Made by a program: the position numbers and the translations under genes
Assembly (NCBI RefSeq): GCF_030316765.1
Contig: NZ_JASZYT010000002.1
Location: forward strand, 434,001 to 498,000
Origin: Variovorax saccharolyticus
Lineage (GTDB): Bacteria; Pseudomonadota; Gammaproteobacteria; Burkholderiales; Burkholderiaceae_C
DNA: 64,000 nucleotides
Direction: 5' to 3'
The notes under the pieces: generated by a model
Told to the model about the DNA's origin: nothing
What the model saw: only the letters and a program-made list of their open reading frames with translations
Databases searched by the model: none
Shown: one piece after another, positions 21,037-28,907 of the stretch
Layout of the letters: each line of letters starts with the position of its first letter
Numbering within the stretch: the first letter of the stretch is position 1

Positions 21037-22431
21037 TCATTGCATGATCTTCGGCAGCCACAGCACGGTGGCCGGCCAGTAGGTGATCAGTGCCAGGCTC
21101 AGCAGCAGCGGTATCAGCCACGGCAGGATCGCCATCGTGGTGCGCTCGATGCTCAGGTTGGCGATGCGGGCGAGCACGAACAGCACCATGCCCATCGGCG
21201 GGTGCAGCACGCCGATCATCAGGTTGAGCACCATCACCACGCCGAAATGGACCGGGTCGATGCCGAGCTGGTTCGAGATCGGCAGCAGGATCGGCACCAG
21301 GATCGTGATCGCCGCGGTGGTTTCGAGGAAGCAGCCGACGAACAGCATCAGCAGGTTCGCCAGCAGCAGGAACACCCAGGCTTCCTTGGTGAAGTTGAGC
21401 ACCCAGGCCGCGATGTCCGCCGTGACGCCCGTGGCCGTGAGCATCCAGCCGAAGATCGATGCGGCCGCGACGATGAACAGCACGGTCGAGGTCGACTCCA
21501 CCGTCTCCAGGCAGACCTTGACGAACATCTTCCACTTGAGCGTGCGGTACCAGAAGAAGCCCAGCACCATCGCCCAGACGCAGGCCGCGATGGCGCCTTC
21601 GGTGGCCGTGAAGAGGCCCGTCGCCATGCCGCCGATCAGCAGCACCGGCGTCATGATCGGCAGCACCGCGTCGAACTTGAAGATCTTGTCGGCGACGAAC
21701 AGGATGACCAGCGCGACGAGCACCGCCGGCTGCGCGGGCGCACCGAAGTCGTCGACCGCGATCCACAGCAGCGTCGGCCAGAGGCAGACGATCAGCAGTT
21801 CGACCAGCGCCTTGATGAGTCGCGGCCACTGGAACTTGACGTCCGCTCCCCAGCCGTTCTTGTGCGCGTAGTAGGTGACCGTGAGCATCATCAGGAGGGT
21901 CATGATCGCGCCCGGCAGGATGCCGGCGATGAACAGCGCGCCGACCGACACGTTGGCCATCATCCCGTAGATCACGAAGGGCAGGCTCGGCGGAATGATC
22001 GGGCCGAGCGTGGCCGAAGCGGCCGTCACGCCGACCGCGAACTCGGTCGAGTAGCCATGCTCCTTCATCGCCTTGATCTCGATGGTGCCCAGGCCCGCGG
22101 CGTCGGCGATGGCCGTGCCGCTCATGCCCGAGAAGATCACGGAACCCAGCACGTTGACGTGGCCGAGTCCGCCCTTGAGCCACCCTACCAGCGCCAGCGC
22201 GAAGTTGTAGATGCGGTTGGTGATGCCCGCGTTGTTCATCAGGTTGCCGGCCAGGATGAAGAAGGGCACGGCCAGCAGCGGGAAGCTGTCGACGCCGCTC
22301 ACCATGCGATGGATGACGACGAAGCCGGGCAGGTTGCCGGTCCAAAGGATGTAGACCAGCGAGGCGCCGGCCATGGCCACGGCGACCGGGATGCCGGCGC
22401 TCATGAAAAGGAGGAAAGCGATCTTCAGCAT
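21037..22431 (-). CDS. dctM: TRAP transporter large permease (DctM)
   Basis: 464-residue membrane protein with about 12-13 hydrophobic segments, the large subunit of a sodium-driven TRAP importer for carboxylates or sugar acids. Recognisable DctM blocks: PLLAVPFFILAGNLM, FSGMSGTAIADAAGLG, SATLGPIIPPSLPFVIYGM, and the C-terminal INQLG-like DPVHFGVVMVLNLMIGV. About 30 residues longer than the common 425-435, with an extra cytoplasmic loop near the middle. Nine bases after dctQ; same unit as dctP and the dehydratase. Confidence 0.93.
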   Translation of the reverse strand: MLKIAFLLFMSAGIPVAVAMAGASLVYILWTGNLPGFVVIHRMVSGVDSFPLLAVPFFILAGNLMNNAGITNRIYNFALALVGWLKGGLGHVNVLGSVIFSGMSGTAIADAAGLGTIEIKAMKEHGYSTEFAVGVTAASATLGPIIPPSLPFVIYGMMANVSVGALFIAGILPGAIMTLLMMLTVTYYAHKNGWGADVKFQWPRLIKALVELLIVCLWPTLLWIAVDDFGAPAQPAVLVALVILFVADKIFKFDAVLPIMTPVLLIGGMATGLFTATEGAIAACVWAMVLGFFWYRTLKWKMFVKVCLETVESTSTVLFIVAAASIFGWMLTATGVTADIAAWVLNFTKEAWVFLLLANLLMLFVGCFLETTAAITILVPILLPISNQLGIDPVHFGVVMVLNLMIGVLHPPMGMVLFVLARIANLSIERTTMAILPWLIPLLLSLALITYWPATVLWLPKIMQ

Positions 22432-22440
22432 GCGGCGTCC

Positions 22441-22998
22441 TCAGCGGTCGTGGATGGTGGTTTCGGGACGCTCGAGCACGGTGTAGCCGCGCCGCCAGTG
22501 CACCACGCTGGCCTGGATCGAGCGCACCAGCATGGCGAGGAAGCCGAACAGGCAGACGCCGTAGACGATGTTCATCGGCAGGTCGACGATGGTCATGCTC
22601 GCGTTGTTGCCGATCTTGGCCATCATCTGCGCGGTCATGATCACGGCCGCAACGAAGAACAGCGTGCGCACCAGGTCGACCAGGATGCCCATCACGCGGC
22701 ACATCGCCGGCGGCATGTGGCGGTAGAAGAAATCGACCTGGATGTGGTTGTTCTTGGCGACGCCGATCGCCGCGCCGACGAACACCACGCCCACCAGCAG
22801 GTAGCGCGCGATCTCCTCGGTCCAGGCGGCCGAGTCGTTCATCACGTAGCGCGTGACGAATTGGTAGAGCACCGTGAGGCCGAGCAGCCAGAAGATGCCC
22901 AGCGCGAGCCAGCCTTCGAAGATGGTGTCCGACAGGTCGATCGCCTCGTCGGTCACATGGAACTCGCCGTCGTCGCCGAGCAGTTTCTGGTCGCTCAT
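22441..22998 (-). CDS. dctQ: TRAP transporter small permease (DctQ)
   Basis: 185 residues with four predicted membrane spans; TEEIARYLLVGVVFVGAAIG and the NNHIQVDFF segment are the DctQ hallmark. Small membrane subunit that pairs with DctM. The ~40-residue acidic N-terminal tail is somewhat long for the family. Lies between dctP and dctM in one transcription unit. Confidence 0.9.
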   Translation of the reverse strand: MSDQKLLGDDGEFHVTDEAIDLSDTIFEGWLALGIFWLLGLTVLYQFVTRYVMNDSAAWTEEIARYLLVGVVFVGAAIGVAKNNHIQVDFFYRHMPPAMCRVMGILVDLVRTLFFVAAVIMTAQMMAKIGNNASMTIVDLPMNIVYGVCLFGFLAMLVRSIQASVVHWRRGYTVLERPETTIHDR

Positions 22999-23065
22999 CG
23001 TGGGTCCTTGTCGTTGGGGCGAAGGGCCCGGCGGCCGCGCGGTCGCCGGGCGCGGCAGGCGCGGC

Positions 23066-24061
23066 CTACTTGATCGCGAGGATGCGGTCGTAGTCCTGCT
23101 GGCGATAGCCCTGGTCGGTCGGCTTGGTGGCCTTCAGCACGGCTTCGCGGAAGGCGTTCTTGTCGACCGTGATGACGTTGTTGCCCTTCTTCTTGAACTC
23201 GTCGGCCAGGCGGATCTCGGAGGCGATGATCTCGCGGCCGGTCTTCTCGGCGGCTTCCTGCATCACCTCGCTGAAGATCTTCTTTTCATCGGCGCTGAGC
23301 TTGCCCCAGAGCTGGCCCGAGGTCACGGTGAGCAGCGAATCGACGATGTGGCCGGTCAGCGAGATGTTCTTCTGCACTTCGTAGAACTTCTTGGCCTCGA
23401 TGGTCGGCAGCGGGTTCTCCTGGGCGTCGACCGTGCCGCTCTGCAGCGCGAGGTAGACCTCGGCGAAGGCGATCGGCGTGGCATTGGCGCCCAGCGATTT
23501 CGGGAATGCGAGGTAGGCCGGCGCATCGGGCACGCGGATCTTCAGGCCCTTCATGTCCTCGGGCTTGCTGACCGGCTTGGCGGCACTCGAGGTCACGTGG
23601 CGCGCGCCGTAGTAGTTGAGGGCCGTGATGTGGTTGCCGCTCTTCTCGTCGTAGCCCTTGGCGAGCTCCTTGAAGACATCGCTCTGCGCGTACTTCAGCA
23701 GATGCTCCGAGTCGCGGAAGATGAACGGGAAGTAGGTCACGGCCAGCGGCTTGTAGGTGTTGCCCGCGAAGCTCGCGCCGGTCAGGATGATGTCGACCGT
23801 GCCCAGCGTCAGGCCCTGGTTGATGTCCGATTCCTTGCCCAGGCTCGAAGCCGGGAAGACCTGGATGTCGTACTTGCCGTTGGTGCGCTTCTTGATCTCC
23901 TCGGCGGCCCACACCGAGTACTTGTGGAAGGGCTCGGAGGTCTCGTAGACATGTGCCCACTTGAGCTTGGTCTGGGCCTGCGCGAGGCCGAAGGCGCCGA
24001 GAGCGCCGGCCGCGATGGCGCAGGCGGCGAGGGTTCTGAGGGCGAAACGTTTGCTGGTCAT
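23066..24061 (-). CDS. dctP: TRAP transporter periplasmic solute receptor (DctP family)
   Basis: 331 residues with a Sec signal peptide (KRFALRTLAACAIAAGALG then AQAQ). The mature part has DctP features: SSLGKESDINQGLTLGTVDI, the carboxylate-clamp region GLKIRVPDAPAYL (Arg), and GTVDAQENPLPTI. Binds the substrate and hands it to DctQM; the ligand is likely a sugar acid or sugar processed by the adjacent enzymes. The start at 24061 follows GGAGACAAG. Confidence 0.93.
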   Translation of the reverse strand: MTSKRFALRTLAACAIAAGALGAFGLAQAQTKLKWAHVYETSEPFHKYSVWAAEEIKKRTNGKYDIQVFPASSLGKESDINQGLTLGTVDIILTGASFAGNTYKPLAVTYFPFIFRDSEHLLKYAQSDVFKELAKGYDEKSGNHITALNYYGARHVTSSAAKPVSKPEDMKGLKIRVPDAPAYLAFPKSLGANATPIAFAEVYLALQSGTVDAQENPLPTIEAKKFYEVQKNISLTGHIVDSLLTVTSGQLWGKLSADEKKIFSEVMQEAAEKTGREIIASEIRLADEFKKKGNNVITVDKNAFREAVLKATKPTDQGYRQQDYDRILAIK

Positions 24062-24110
24062 CGGCTTGTCTCCGTTGTGGTTGGAAAAGAAAGGCTGACT
24101 CGGGCGGGGA

Positions 24111-24818
24111 TCAGGTGGCTTTGGCGCGGCGCCAGCTGGCGCTGAATCTCTGGTGCGACTTGTCCATGTGCTCGTGCATCGCGCTGCGGGCCGCCTCGGC
24201 GTCGCGCGCGGCAATCGCGTCGCGGATGGCCTCGTGCTCGGCGATCGCGCTGCGCCAGGACTTCACGGTCTCGAAGTAGCCGCCCAGGCGGGTGAAGATC
24301 GGGCCGTTGCGCGAATCCCAGAAGCCCTGCACGGTCTCGGACAGCACCACGTTGCCGCAGGCCTCGACGATCGCCAGGTGGAAGGCCCGGTCGCCCTCGA
24401 GCGGCATCACGTTGCGGTCGGCCATCTCGCGCATGCTCTCGATCGCGCGCGACATCGTGTCGAGGTCGCGGCGCTTGGCCGACGCCGCGGCCAGCGCCGC
24501 GGTCTCGCCCTCGACCACGCGGCGCGCGCGGATCAGTTCGAGCGGCCCCCATTCGGCTGCCGCCACCGGCGCCGCCGCGCGGTGCGAGCGGTCGAGCACG
24601 TAGACGCCCGAGCCGGTGCGCACCTCGACCCAGCCTTCGACTTCGAGCGCGATCAGCGCCTCGCGCACCGAAGGGCGGCTGACACCCAGCTGCCTGGCGA
24701 GGTCGCGCTCGGCCGGCAGCCGGGCGCCGACCGCGAACTCGCCCTCGGCGATCAGCGCGCGCAGCTGGTCGGCGATCTGGCGATACAGGCGCTGGGGCTC
24801 GACGGTTTGAAGCGGCAC
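24111..24818 (-). CDS. GntR-family (FadR/FCD) transcriptional regulator
   Basis: 235 residues from a GTG at 24818; a longer in-frame reading to 24950 would run into the operator region. The winged HTH is LYRQIADQLRALIAEGEF, LPAERDLARQLGVSRPSVREAL; the FCD effector domain follows, with metal-binding His in DRAFHLAI, AEHEAI and MHEHM. Such regulators repress sugar-acid operons and are released by an acid intermediate. Sits between the TRAP/dehydratase unit and the divergent SDR/SDR/FAH unit and probably controls both through the dyads at 24843-24876. Confidence 0.88.
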   Translation of the reverse strand: MPLQTVEPQRLYRQIADQLRALIAEGEFAVGARLPAERDLARQLGVSRPSVREALIALEVEGWVEVRTGSGVYVLDRSHRAAAPVAAAEWGPLELIRARRVVEGETAALAAASAKRRDLDTMSRAIESMREMADRNVMPLEGDRAFHLAIVEACGNVVLSETVQGFWDSRNGPIFTRLGGYFETVKSWRSAIAEHEAIRDAIAARDAEAARSAMHEHMDKSHQRFSASWRRAKAT

Positions 24819-24842
24819 GTGGGGCTGGGGGGGCGTTAAGGG

Positions 24843-24876
24843 TTGTCCTGAATTGGACAAGTGGTAAGGCCAATTC
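24843..24876. promoter_or_regulatory. Overlapping dyads, candidate GntR operator
   Basis: TTGTCC (24843-24848) and GGACAA (24855-24860) form a perfect dyad around TGAATT; GAATTGG (24850-24856) and CCAATTC (24870-24876) form a second perfect 7-bp dyad with a 13-base spacer. Both lie in the gap between the GntR gene and the divergent SDR gene. TTGTC/GACAA arms are typical of FadR-type GntR sites. Confidence 0.55.
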
Positions 24877-24976
24877 AGAATACGATCCGCATCGGAGACC
24901 AGCCATCGGGCGAAACCCTGAATGCGCGGCGGCCTTCGCGGCATCACCATCGCTACCAGCTTCGAGAGGACATTCC

Positions 24977-25711
24977 ATGAGACTTCAGGGCAAGACCGCG
25001 CTCGTCACCGCGGCCGGACAGGGCATCGGCCATGCGAGCGTGCTCGCACTCGCGGCCGAGGGCGCGCAGGTGTGGGCCACCGATGTCAACGAGAAGCTGC
25101 TGGAGCGCTTCGACGGCGTCGCCAACGTCAAGACCGCCAGGCTCGACGTGCTCGACAAGGCCGCGATCGCCGCGCTCGTGAAGTCGCTGCCGACGCTGGA
25201 CGTGCTCTTCAACTGCGCCGGCGTGGTGCACAACGGCAGCGTGCTCGACGCCGCCGACGCCGATCTCGAGTTCGCCTTCAGCCTCAATGTGCGGGCCCAG
25301 TTCTGGACCATCCAGGCGGTGCTGCCGGGCATGCTCGCGGCCGGCCGCGGCAGCATCATCAACATGGCGAGCGTGTGCTCGAGCATGAAGGGCCTGCCCA
25401 ACCGCTTCGTCTACGGCACCACCAAGGCGGCGGTGCTCGGCCTCACCAAGAGCGTCGCCGCCGACTACGTGACCAAGGGCATCCGCTGCAATGCGGTCTG
25501 CCCCGGTACGGTCGACACGCCCTCGCTCGGCGACCGCATCAACGCCAACGCCGACCCCGAGGAAGCACGCAAGGCCTTCATCGCGCGCCAGCCGATGGGC
25601 CGGCTCGCGCGGGCCGAGGAGATCGCGCCGGTGGTGGTGTTCCTGGCCAGCGACGAATCCGTCTTCGCGACCGGCCAGGCCTTCACCGTCGACGGCGGCA
25701 TCATGATATGA
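24977..25711 (+). CDS. SDR oxidoreductase, 2-keto-3-deoxy-L-fuconate dehydrogenase-like
   Basis: 244-residue classical SDR: TAAGQGIG cofactor loop (11-18), DVN acidic residue favouring NAD, NCAGVV, catalytic Ser in MASVCSS, and YGTTK (Tyr, Lys). The short loop MRLQGKTALVTAAGQGIGHAS and the GIRCNAVCPGTVDTPSL segment look like the group that oxidises 2-keto-3-deoxy-L-fuconate or -rhamnonate at C4 (recognition from memory; not proven). It heads the plus-strand unit and overlaps the next SDR by four bases. AGAGGA precedes the start. Confidence 0.8.
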   Translation: MRLQGKTALVTAAGQGIGHASVLALAAEGAQVWATDVNEKLLERFDGVANVKTARLDVLDKAAIAALVKSLPTLDVLFNCAGVVHNGSVLDAADADLEFAFSLNVRAQFWTIQAVLPGMLAAGRGSIINMASVCSSMKGLPNRFVYGTTKAAVLGLTKSVAADYVTKGIRCNAVCPGTVDTPSLGDRINANADPEEARKAFIARQPMGRLARAEEIAPVVVFLASDESVFATGQAFTVDGGIMI

Positions 25712-26454
25712 ACCAGCTCGACTTCAACGGCCGGCACGCGGTCGTCACCGGCGGCGCCACCGGCCTGGGCTTCGGCATCGCCAAGCGGCTGCTGGCCTCC
25801 GGCGGCAGCGTCACCGTGTGGGACCGCGACGGCGAGGCCGCGACCAAGGCTGCCTGGGCGCTCGGCGCCAAGGCCTATGCGCTGACGGTCGATGTCACGC
25901 AGCAGCCCTCGGTGGCCAAGGCCGTCGCGGCGACGCTGGCGCAGGCCGGTCGCATCGACGCGCTGGTCAACAGCGCCGGCATCACGGGCCCCAACACGCG
26001 GCTGTGGGACTACCCGGTCGACGCCTGGCGCCAGGTCATGGAGGTCAACCTCACGGGCCTCTTCATCTGCTGCCGCGAGGTGGTCGGCCAGATGCGCAGC
26101 CAGGGCTATGGCCGCATCGTCAACATCGCCTCGGTCGCGGGCAAGGACGGCAATCCCAATGCCAGCGCCTACAGCGCGAGCAAGGCCGGCGTGATCGCGC
26201 TGACCAAGTCGCTGGGCAAGGAGCTCGCCGACACCGGCATCCGCGTCAATTGCGTGACGCCGGCGGCGGTCAAGACCGCGATCTTCGACCAGATGACGCC
26301 CGACCACATCGCCTTCATGCTGTCGAAGATCCCGATGGGGCGCTTCGGCACGGTCGACGAGGTGGCCGCGATGGTGGCCTGGCTTTGCACCGAAGATTGC
26401 TCTTTTTCCACCGGCGCGACCTTCGACCTCTCGGGCGGTCGCTCCACCTACTGA
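25708..26454 (+). CDS. SDR oxidoreductase, sugar 1-dehydrogenase candidate
   Basis: 248-residue classical SDR with VTGGATGLGFGIA (cofactor loop), NSAGITGP, NIASVAGKDG and YSASK (catalytic Tyr and Lys), FabG-like throughout. Its ATG overlaps the stop of the preceding SDR, so the two are translationally coupled. In the pathway inferred here it would oxidise the free sugar to its lactone, the substrate of the SMP-30 lactonase encoded across the regulator. A FabG-like ketone reductase of another kind is the alternative. Confidence 0.78.
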   Translation: MNQLDFNGRHAVVTGGATGLGFGIAKRLLASGGSVTVWDRDGEAATKAAWALGAKAYALTVDVTQQPSVAKAVAATLAQAGRIDALVNSAGITGPNTRLWDYPVDAWRQVMEVNLTGLFICCREVVGQMRSQGYGRIVNIASVAGKDGNPNASAYSASKAGVIALTKSLGKELADTGIRVNCVTPAAVKTAIFDQMTPDHIAFMLSKIPMGRFGTVDEVAAMVAWLCTEDCSFSTGATFDLSGGRSTY

Positions 26455-26474
26455 TCCAACGACAAAGGACATTC

Positions 26475-27326
26475 ATGAAACTCGTTCGCTATGGCAACCC
26501 GGGCAAGGAGAAGCCCGGCCTGGTCGATGCCGAAGGCAAGCTGCGCGACCTCAGCGCGGTGGTCGGCGACATCGGCCCCGACCAGCTCGGCGACGCCGCC
26601 CTGGCCAAGCTGCGCAAGCTCAAGGTCGACAAGCTGCCGCTGGTCAAGGGCAAGCCGCGCTACGGCTGCCCGGTGGCCAAGGTCGGCAAGTTCATCGCGA
26701 TCGGGCTCAACTACGCCGACCATGCGGCCGAATCGGGCATGCCGATCCCCAAGGAGCCGGTGGTGTTCACCAAGGCCAACAGCTGCATCCAGGGGCCGAA
26801 CGATCCCGTCATGCTGCCCAAGGGCTCGGTCAAGGGCGACTGGGAGGTCGAGCTCGGCGTGGTGATCGGCACCCGCGCGCGCTATGTCTCGCAAAAGGAC
26901 GCGCTCGATTTCGTCGCCGGCTACTGCGTGATCAACGACGTCAGCGAGCGCGAATGGCAGCTCGAGCGCGGCCTGACCTGGGACAAGGGCAAGGGCTTCG
27001 ACACCTTCGGCCCCATCGGTCCCTGGCTGGTCACGCGCGACGAGGTTCCCAATCCGCAGAAGCTCGCGATGTGGCTCGACCTCAACGGCAAGCGCGTGCA
27101 GACCGGCAGCACCAAGACGATGATCTTCAACGTCGCCAAGCTGGTGAGCTACGTGAGCCAGCTCAACACGCTCGAGCCCGGCGACATCATCACCACCGGC
27201 ACGCCGCCCGGCGTCGGCATGGGCATGAAGCCGCAGCCGGTGTTCCTCAGGAAGGGCGACGTGATGACCCTCGGCATCGAGGGCCTCGGCGAGCAGCGCC
27301 AGGAAGTGGTGCCGTTCAAACTCTGA
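26475..27326 (+). CDS. Fumarylacetoacetate hydrolase-family protein, 2,4-diketo-3-deoxy-fuconate/rhamnonate hydrolase candidate
   Basis: 283 residues: small N-terminal domain (~1-70) and the FAH catalytic fold with IGLNYADHAAESG, VVFTKANSCIQGPND, the metal site WEVELGVVIG and NDVSEREWQ, and TTGTPPGVGMGMKP. These hydrolases cleave C-C bonds of diketo acids; in fucose/rhamnose route II they release pyruvate and L-lactate from the diketo intermediate. AAAGGA precedes the ATG at 26475. Ureidoglycolate lyase or acylpyruvase are family alternatives, but the SDR partners argue against them. Confidence 0.82.
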   Translation: MKLVRYGNPGKEKPGLVDAEGKLRDLSAVVGDIGPDQLGDAALAKLRKLKVDKLPLVKGKPRYGCPVAKVGKFIAIGLNYADHAAESGMPIPKEPVVFTKANSCIQGPNDPVMLPKGSVKGDWEVELGVVIGTRARYVSQKDALDFVAGYCVINDVSEREWQLERGLTWDKGKGFDTFGPIGPWLVTRDEVPNPQKLAMWLDLNGKRVQTGSTKTMIFNVAKLVSYVSQLNTLEPGDIITTGTPPGVGMGMKPQPVFLRKGDVMTLGIEGLGEQRQEVVPFKL

Positions 27327-27330
27327 AACG

Positions 27331-27438
27331 GAAACACCCCCCGAAGCGCCTGCGGCGCTTCCCCCCTCGAGGGGGGCGATACCAGCGGCCCGGCAAAGCC
27401 GGTTCCGCGGTATCCCTGGCAGTTCGCTGCGCCAGTTT
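27331..27438. repeat. 108-bp structured intergenic repeat, copy A
   Basis: Nearly identical to 51125-51232. It contains an AAGCGCC/GGCGCTT hairpin, the palindrome CCCCCCTCGAGGGGGG (27361-27376), and a 35-base core (27379-27413) that folds into a long interrupted stem around CCGGC-AAA-GCCGG. It sits between the convergent FAH and Bug genes and probably terminates both transcripts. Confidence 0.8.
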
Positions 27439-27498
27439 CATGCGTTGCGGGTCAGGCGATCGGGTGGTGGATCACCGAGATGAAAATGGTTCGGTGGC

Positions 27499-28479
27499 TC
27501 AGTCCACCTTGATCCCGGCCGCCTTGACCACCTGCTGGGCCTTGGCGGTCTCGTCGGCCAGGAACCTGTCGAAGTCCGCCGACGGCATCGTGAAGGGCTC
27601 GGCGCCGAGCTTGTCGAGGCGCTCCTTGAGATCGGGCGCCGCCATGATCTTCGCCACCTCGGCCTGCAGCCGGTCGACGATCGGCTTCGGCGTTTTCGCC
27701 GGCGCGAACAGGCCGACCCAGAACAGGTACTCGGAGCCGGGCACGCCGGCCTCGACCGTGGTCGGCACCTGAGGCATGACGGACGAGCGCTTGCTGGTGC
27801 CGACCGCCAGCGCCTTGAGCCGCCCGTCCTTGATCAGCGGCAGCGCCGACACCATCGGCGCGAAGAACCAGTCGACCCGTCCGCCCATCACCTCGGTCAT
27901 GGCTTCCGGCGTGCCGCGGAAGGGCACATGCTGGGCCTGCAGGCCGGCCGCGAGGCGGAACACCTCGGCGTTCATGTGGGTCGCGGAGCCGTTGCCGGCC
28001 GAGGCGTAGTTGAAGCTGCCGGGCTTGGCCTTGACCTGCGCGACCAGGTCCTTCACGTCCGCGAAGCGGGCCGGCGTGGCGACCAGCACGTTGGGCAGGC
28101 TGGCCAGCGGCGTGACGCCGGCGAAGTCCTTCAGCGTGTCGTATGAGAGGCCCGGGTAGATCGACGGGTTCACCAGGTGCCCGGCCGAATGGACCAGCAG
28201 CGTGTAGCCGTCGGGTGCCGCCTTGGCGACCTGGGCCGCGCCCAGCGTGCCGCCGGCGCCCGGCTTGTTGTCGATGATGACGCTCGTGCCGAGCGCGGGC
28301 CCGAGTCGCTCGGCCACCAGCCGGGCCACGATGTCGGTCCCGCTGCCGGCCGTGAACGGCACCACCATCCGGATCGTCTGGCCGCGCGGCCAGTCGCCCT
28401 GGGCCTGGGCGGCCGGGAAGGCGCAGAGGGCCATCGCTGCGGCGAGCAGCTGGCGGCGGCCGAGGAAGAATGTCGTCAT
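27499..28479 (-). CDS. Bug-family (TctC) periplasmic solute-binding protein
   Basis: 326 residues with a signal peptide (RRQLLAAAMALCAFPAAQA). Typical Bug fold motifs: IRMVVPFTAGSGTDIVARL, IIDNKPGAGGTLGA, KAAPDGYTLL and the VPFRGTPEAM loop. It presents a carboxylate or aromatic acid to a tripartite tricarboxylate permease; no TctA/TctB gene is in the window, so it must work with a distant permease or act as a sensor. Last gene of the minus-strand operon that starts with the intradiol dioxygenase. Confidence 0.92.
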   Translation of the reverse strand: MTTFFLGRRQLLAAAMALCAFPAAQAQGDWPRGQTIRMVVPFTAGSGTDIVARLVAERLGPALGTSVIIDNKPGAGGTLGAAQVAKAAPDGYTLLVHSAGHLVNPSIYPGLSYDTLKDFAGVTPLASLPNVLVATPARFADVKDLVAQVKAKPGSFNYASAGNGSATHMNAEVFRLAAGLQAQHVPFRGTPEAMTEVMGGRVDWFFAPMVSALPLIKDGRLKALAVGTSKRSSVMPQVPTTVEAGVPGSEYLFWVGLFAPAKTPKPIVDRLQAEVAKIMAAPDLKERLDKLGAEPFTMPSADFDRFLADETAKAQQVVKAAGIKVD

Positions 28480-28538
28480 GGGTTTGTCTCCGTTGGAATG
28501 ATGGGTGTGTCGAGGAACGACGAAAGGCGAAAAGACGC

Positions 28539-28895
28539 TCAGCCCGGTGCGGCGTTGGCCATGACCAGCGCCACCAGCACCGGCCGCTGGCTGCGGTTCA
28601 GCAACTGCCGCTTCTCGCCCGGCGCGAAGCGGCAGCTGTCGTAGGGGCCGAGCTCCTGCTCTTCCTGGCGGCCGTCGAGTTCGGACACCACGGTCAGCCG
28701 CCCCTCGAGCACCAGGTAGAGCTTCTCGATCGGCGAGCCGTCGAGCGTGGTGTGGCCGCCCGGCAGGATCTGGCTCATGCCCATCCACATCTGGGTCGAC
28801 GGCCCGGCCTCCTTGCCTTGCAGCCGCAGGCAGCGCATGTCGAAGTGGTTGGGCGCCTCGTAGGCCGGTGCCTGGTCGAATCGGGTCAGGTGCAT
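28539..28895 (-). CDS. Small cupin-domain protein
   Basis: 118-residue single-domain cupin: GMSQILPGGHTTL is motif 1 (His), then EKLYLVLEGRLTVV and the second motif PYDSCRFAPGEKRQLLNRS. Motif 1 keeps one His and the family Glu lies in EKLYLV, so a metal site is plausible but incomplete. Located between the MDR reductase and the Bug gene with 12-base spacing to the former. May act as an isomerase/decarboxylase accessory or ligand sensor of the dioxygenase pathway; function unknown. Confidence 0.75.
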   Translation of the reverse strand: MHLTRFDQAPAYEAPNHFDMRCLRLQGKEAGPSTQMWMGMSQILPGGHTTLDGSPIEKLYLVLEGRLTVVSELDGRQEEQELGPYDSCRFAPGEKRQLLNRSQRPVLVALVMANAAPG

Positions 28896-28907
28896 GGCAT
28901 CTGCTCC

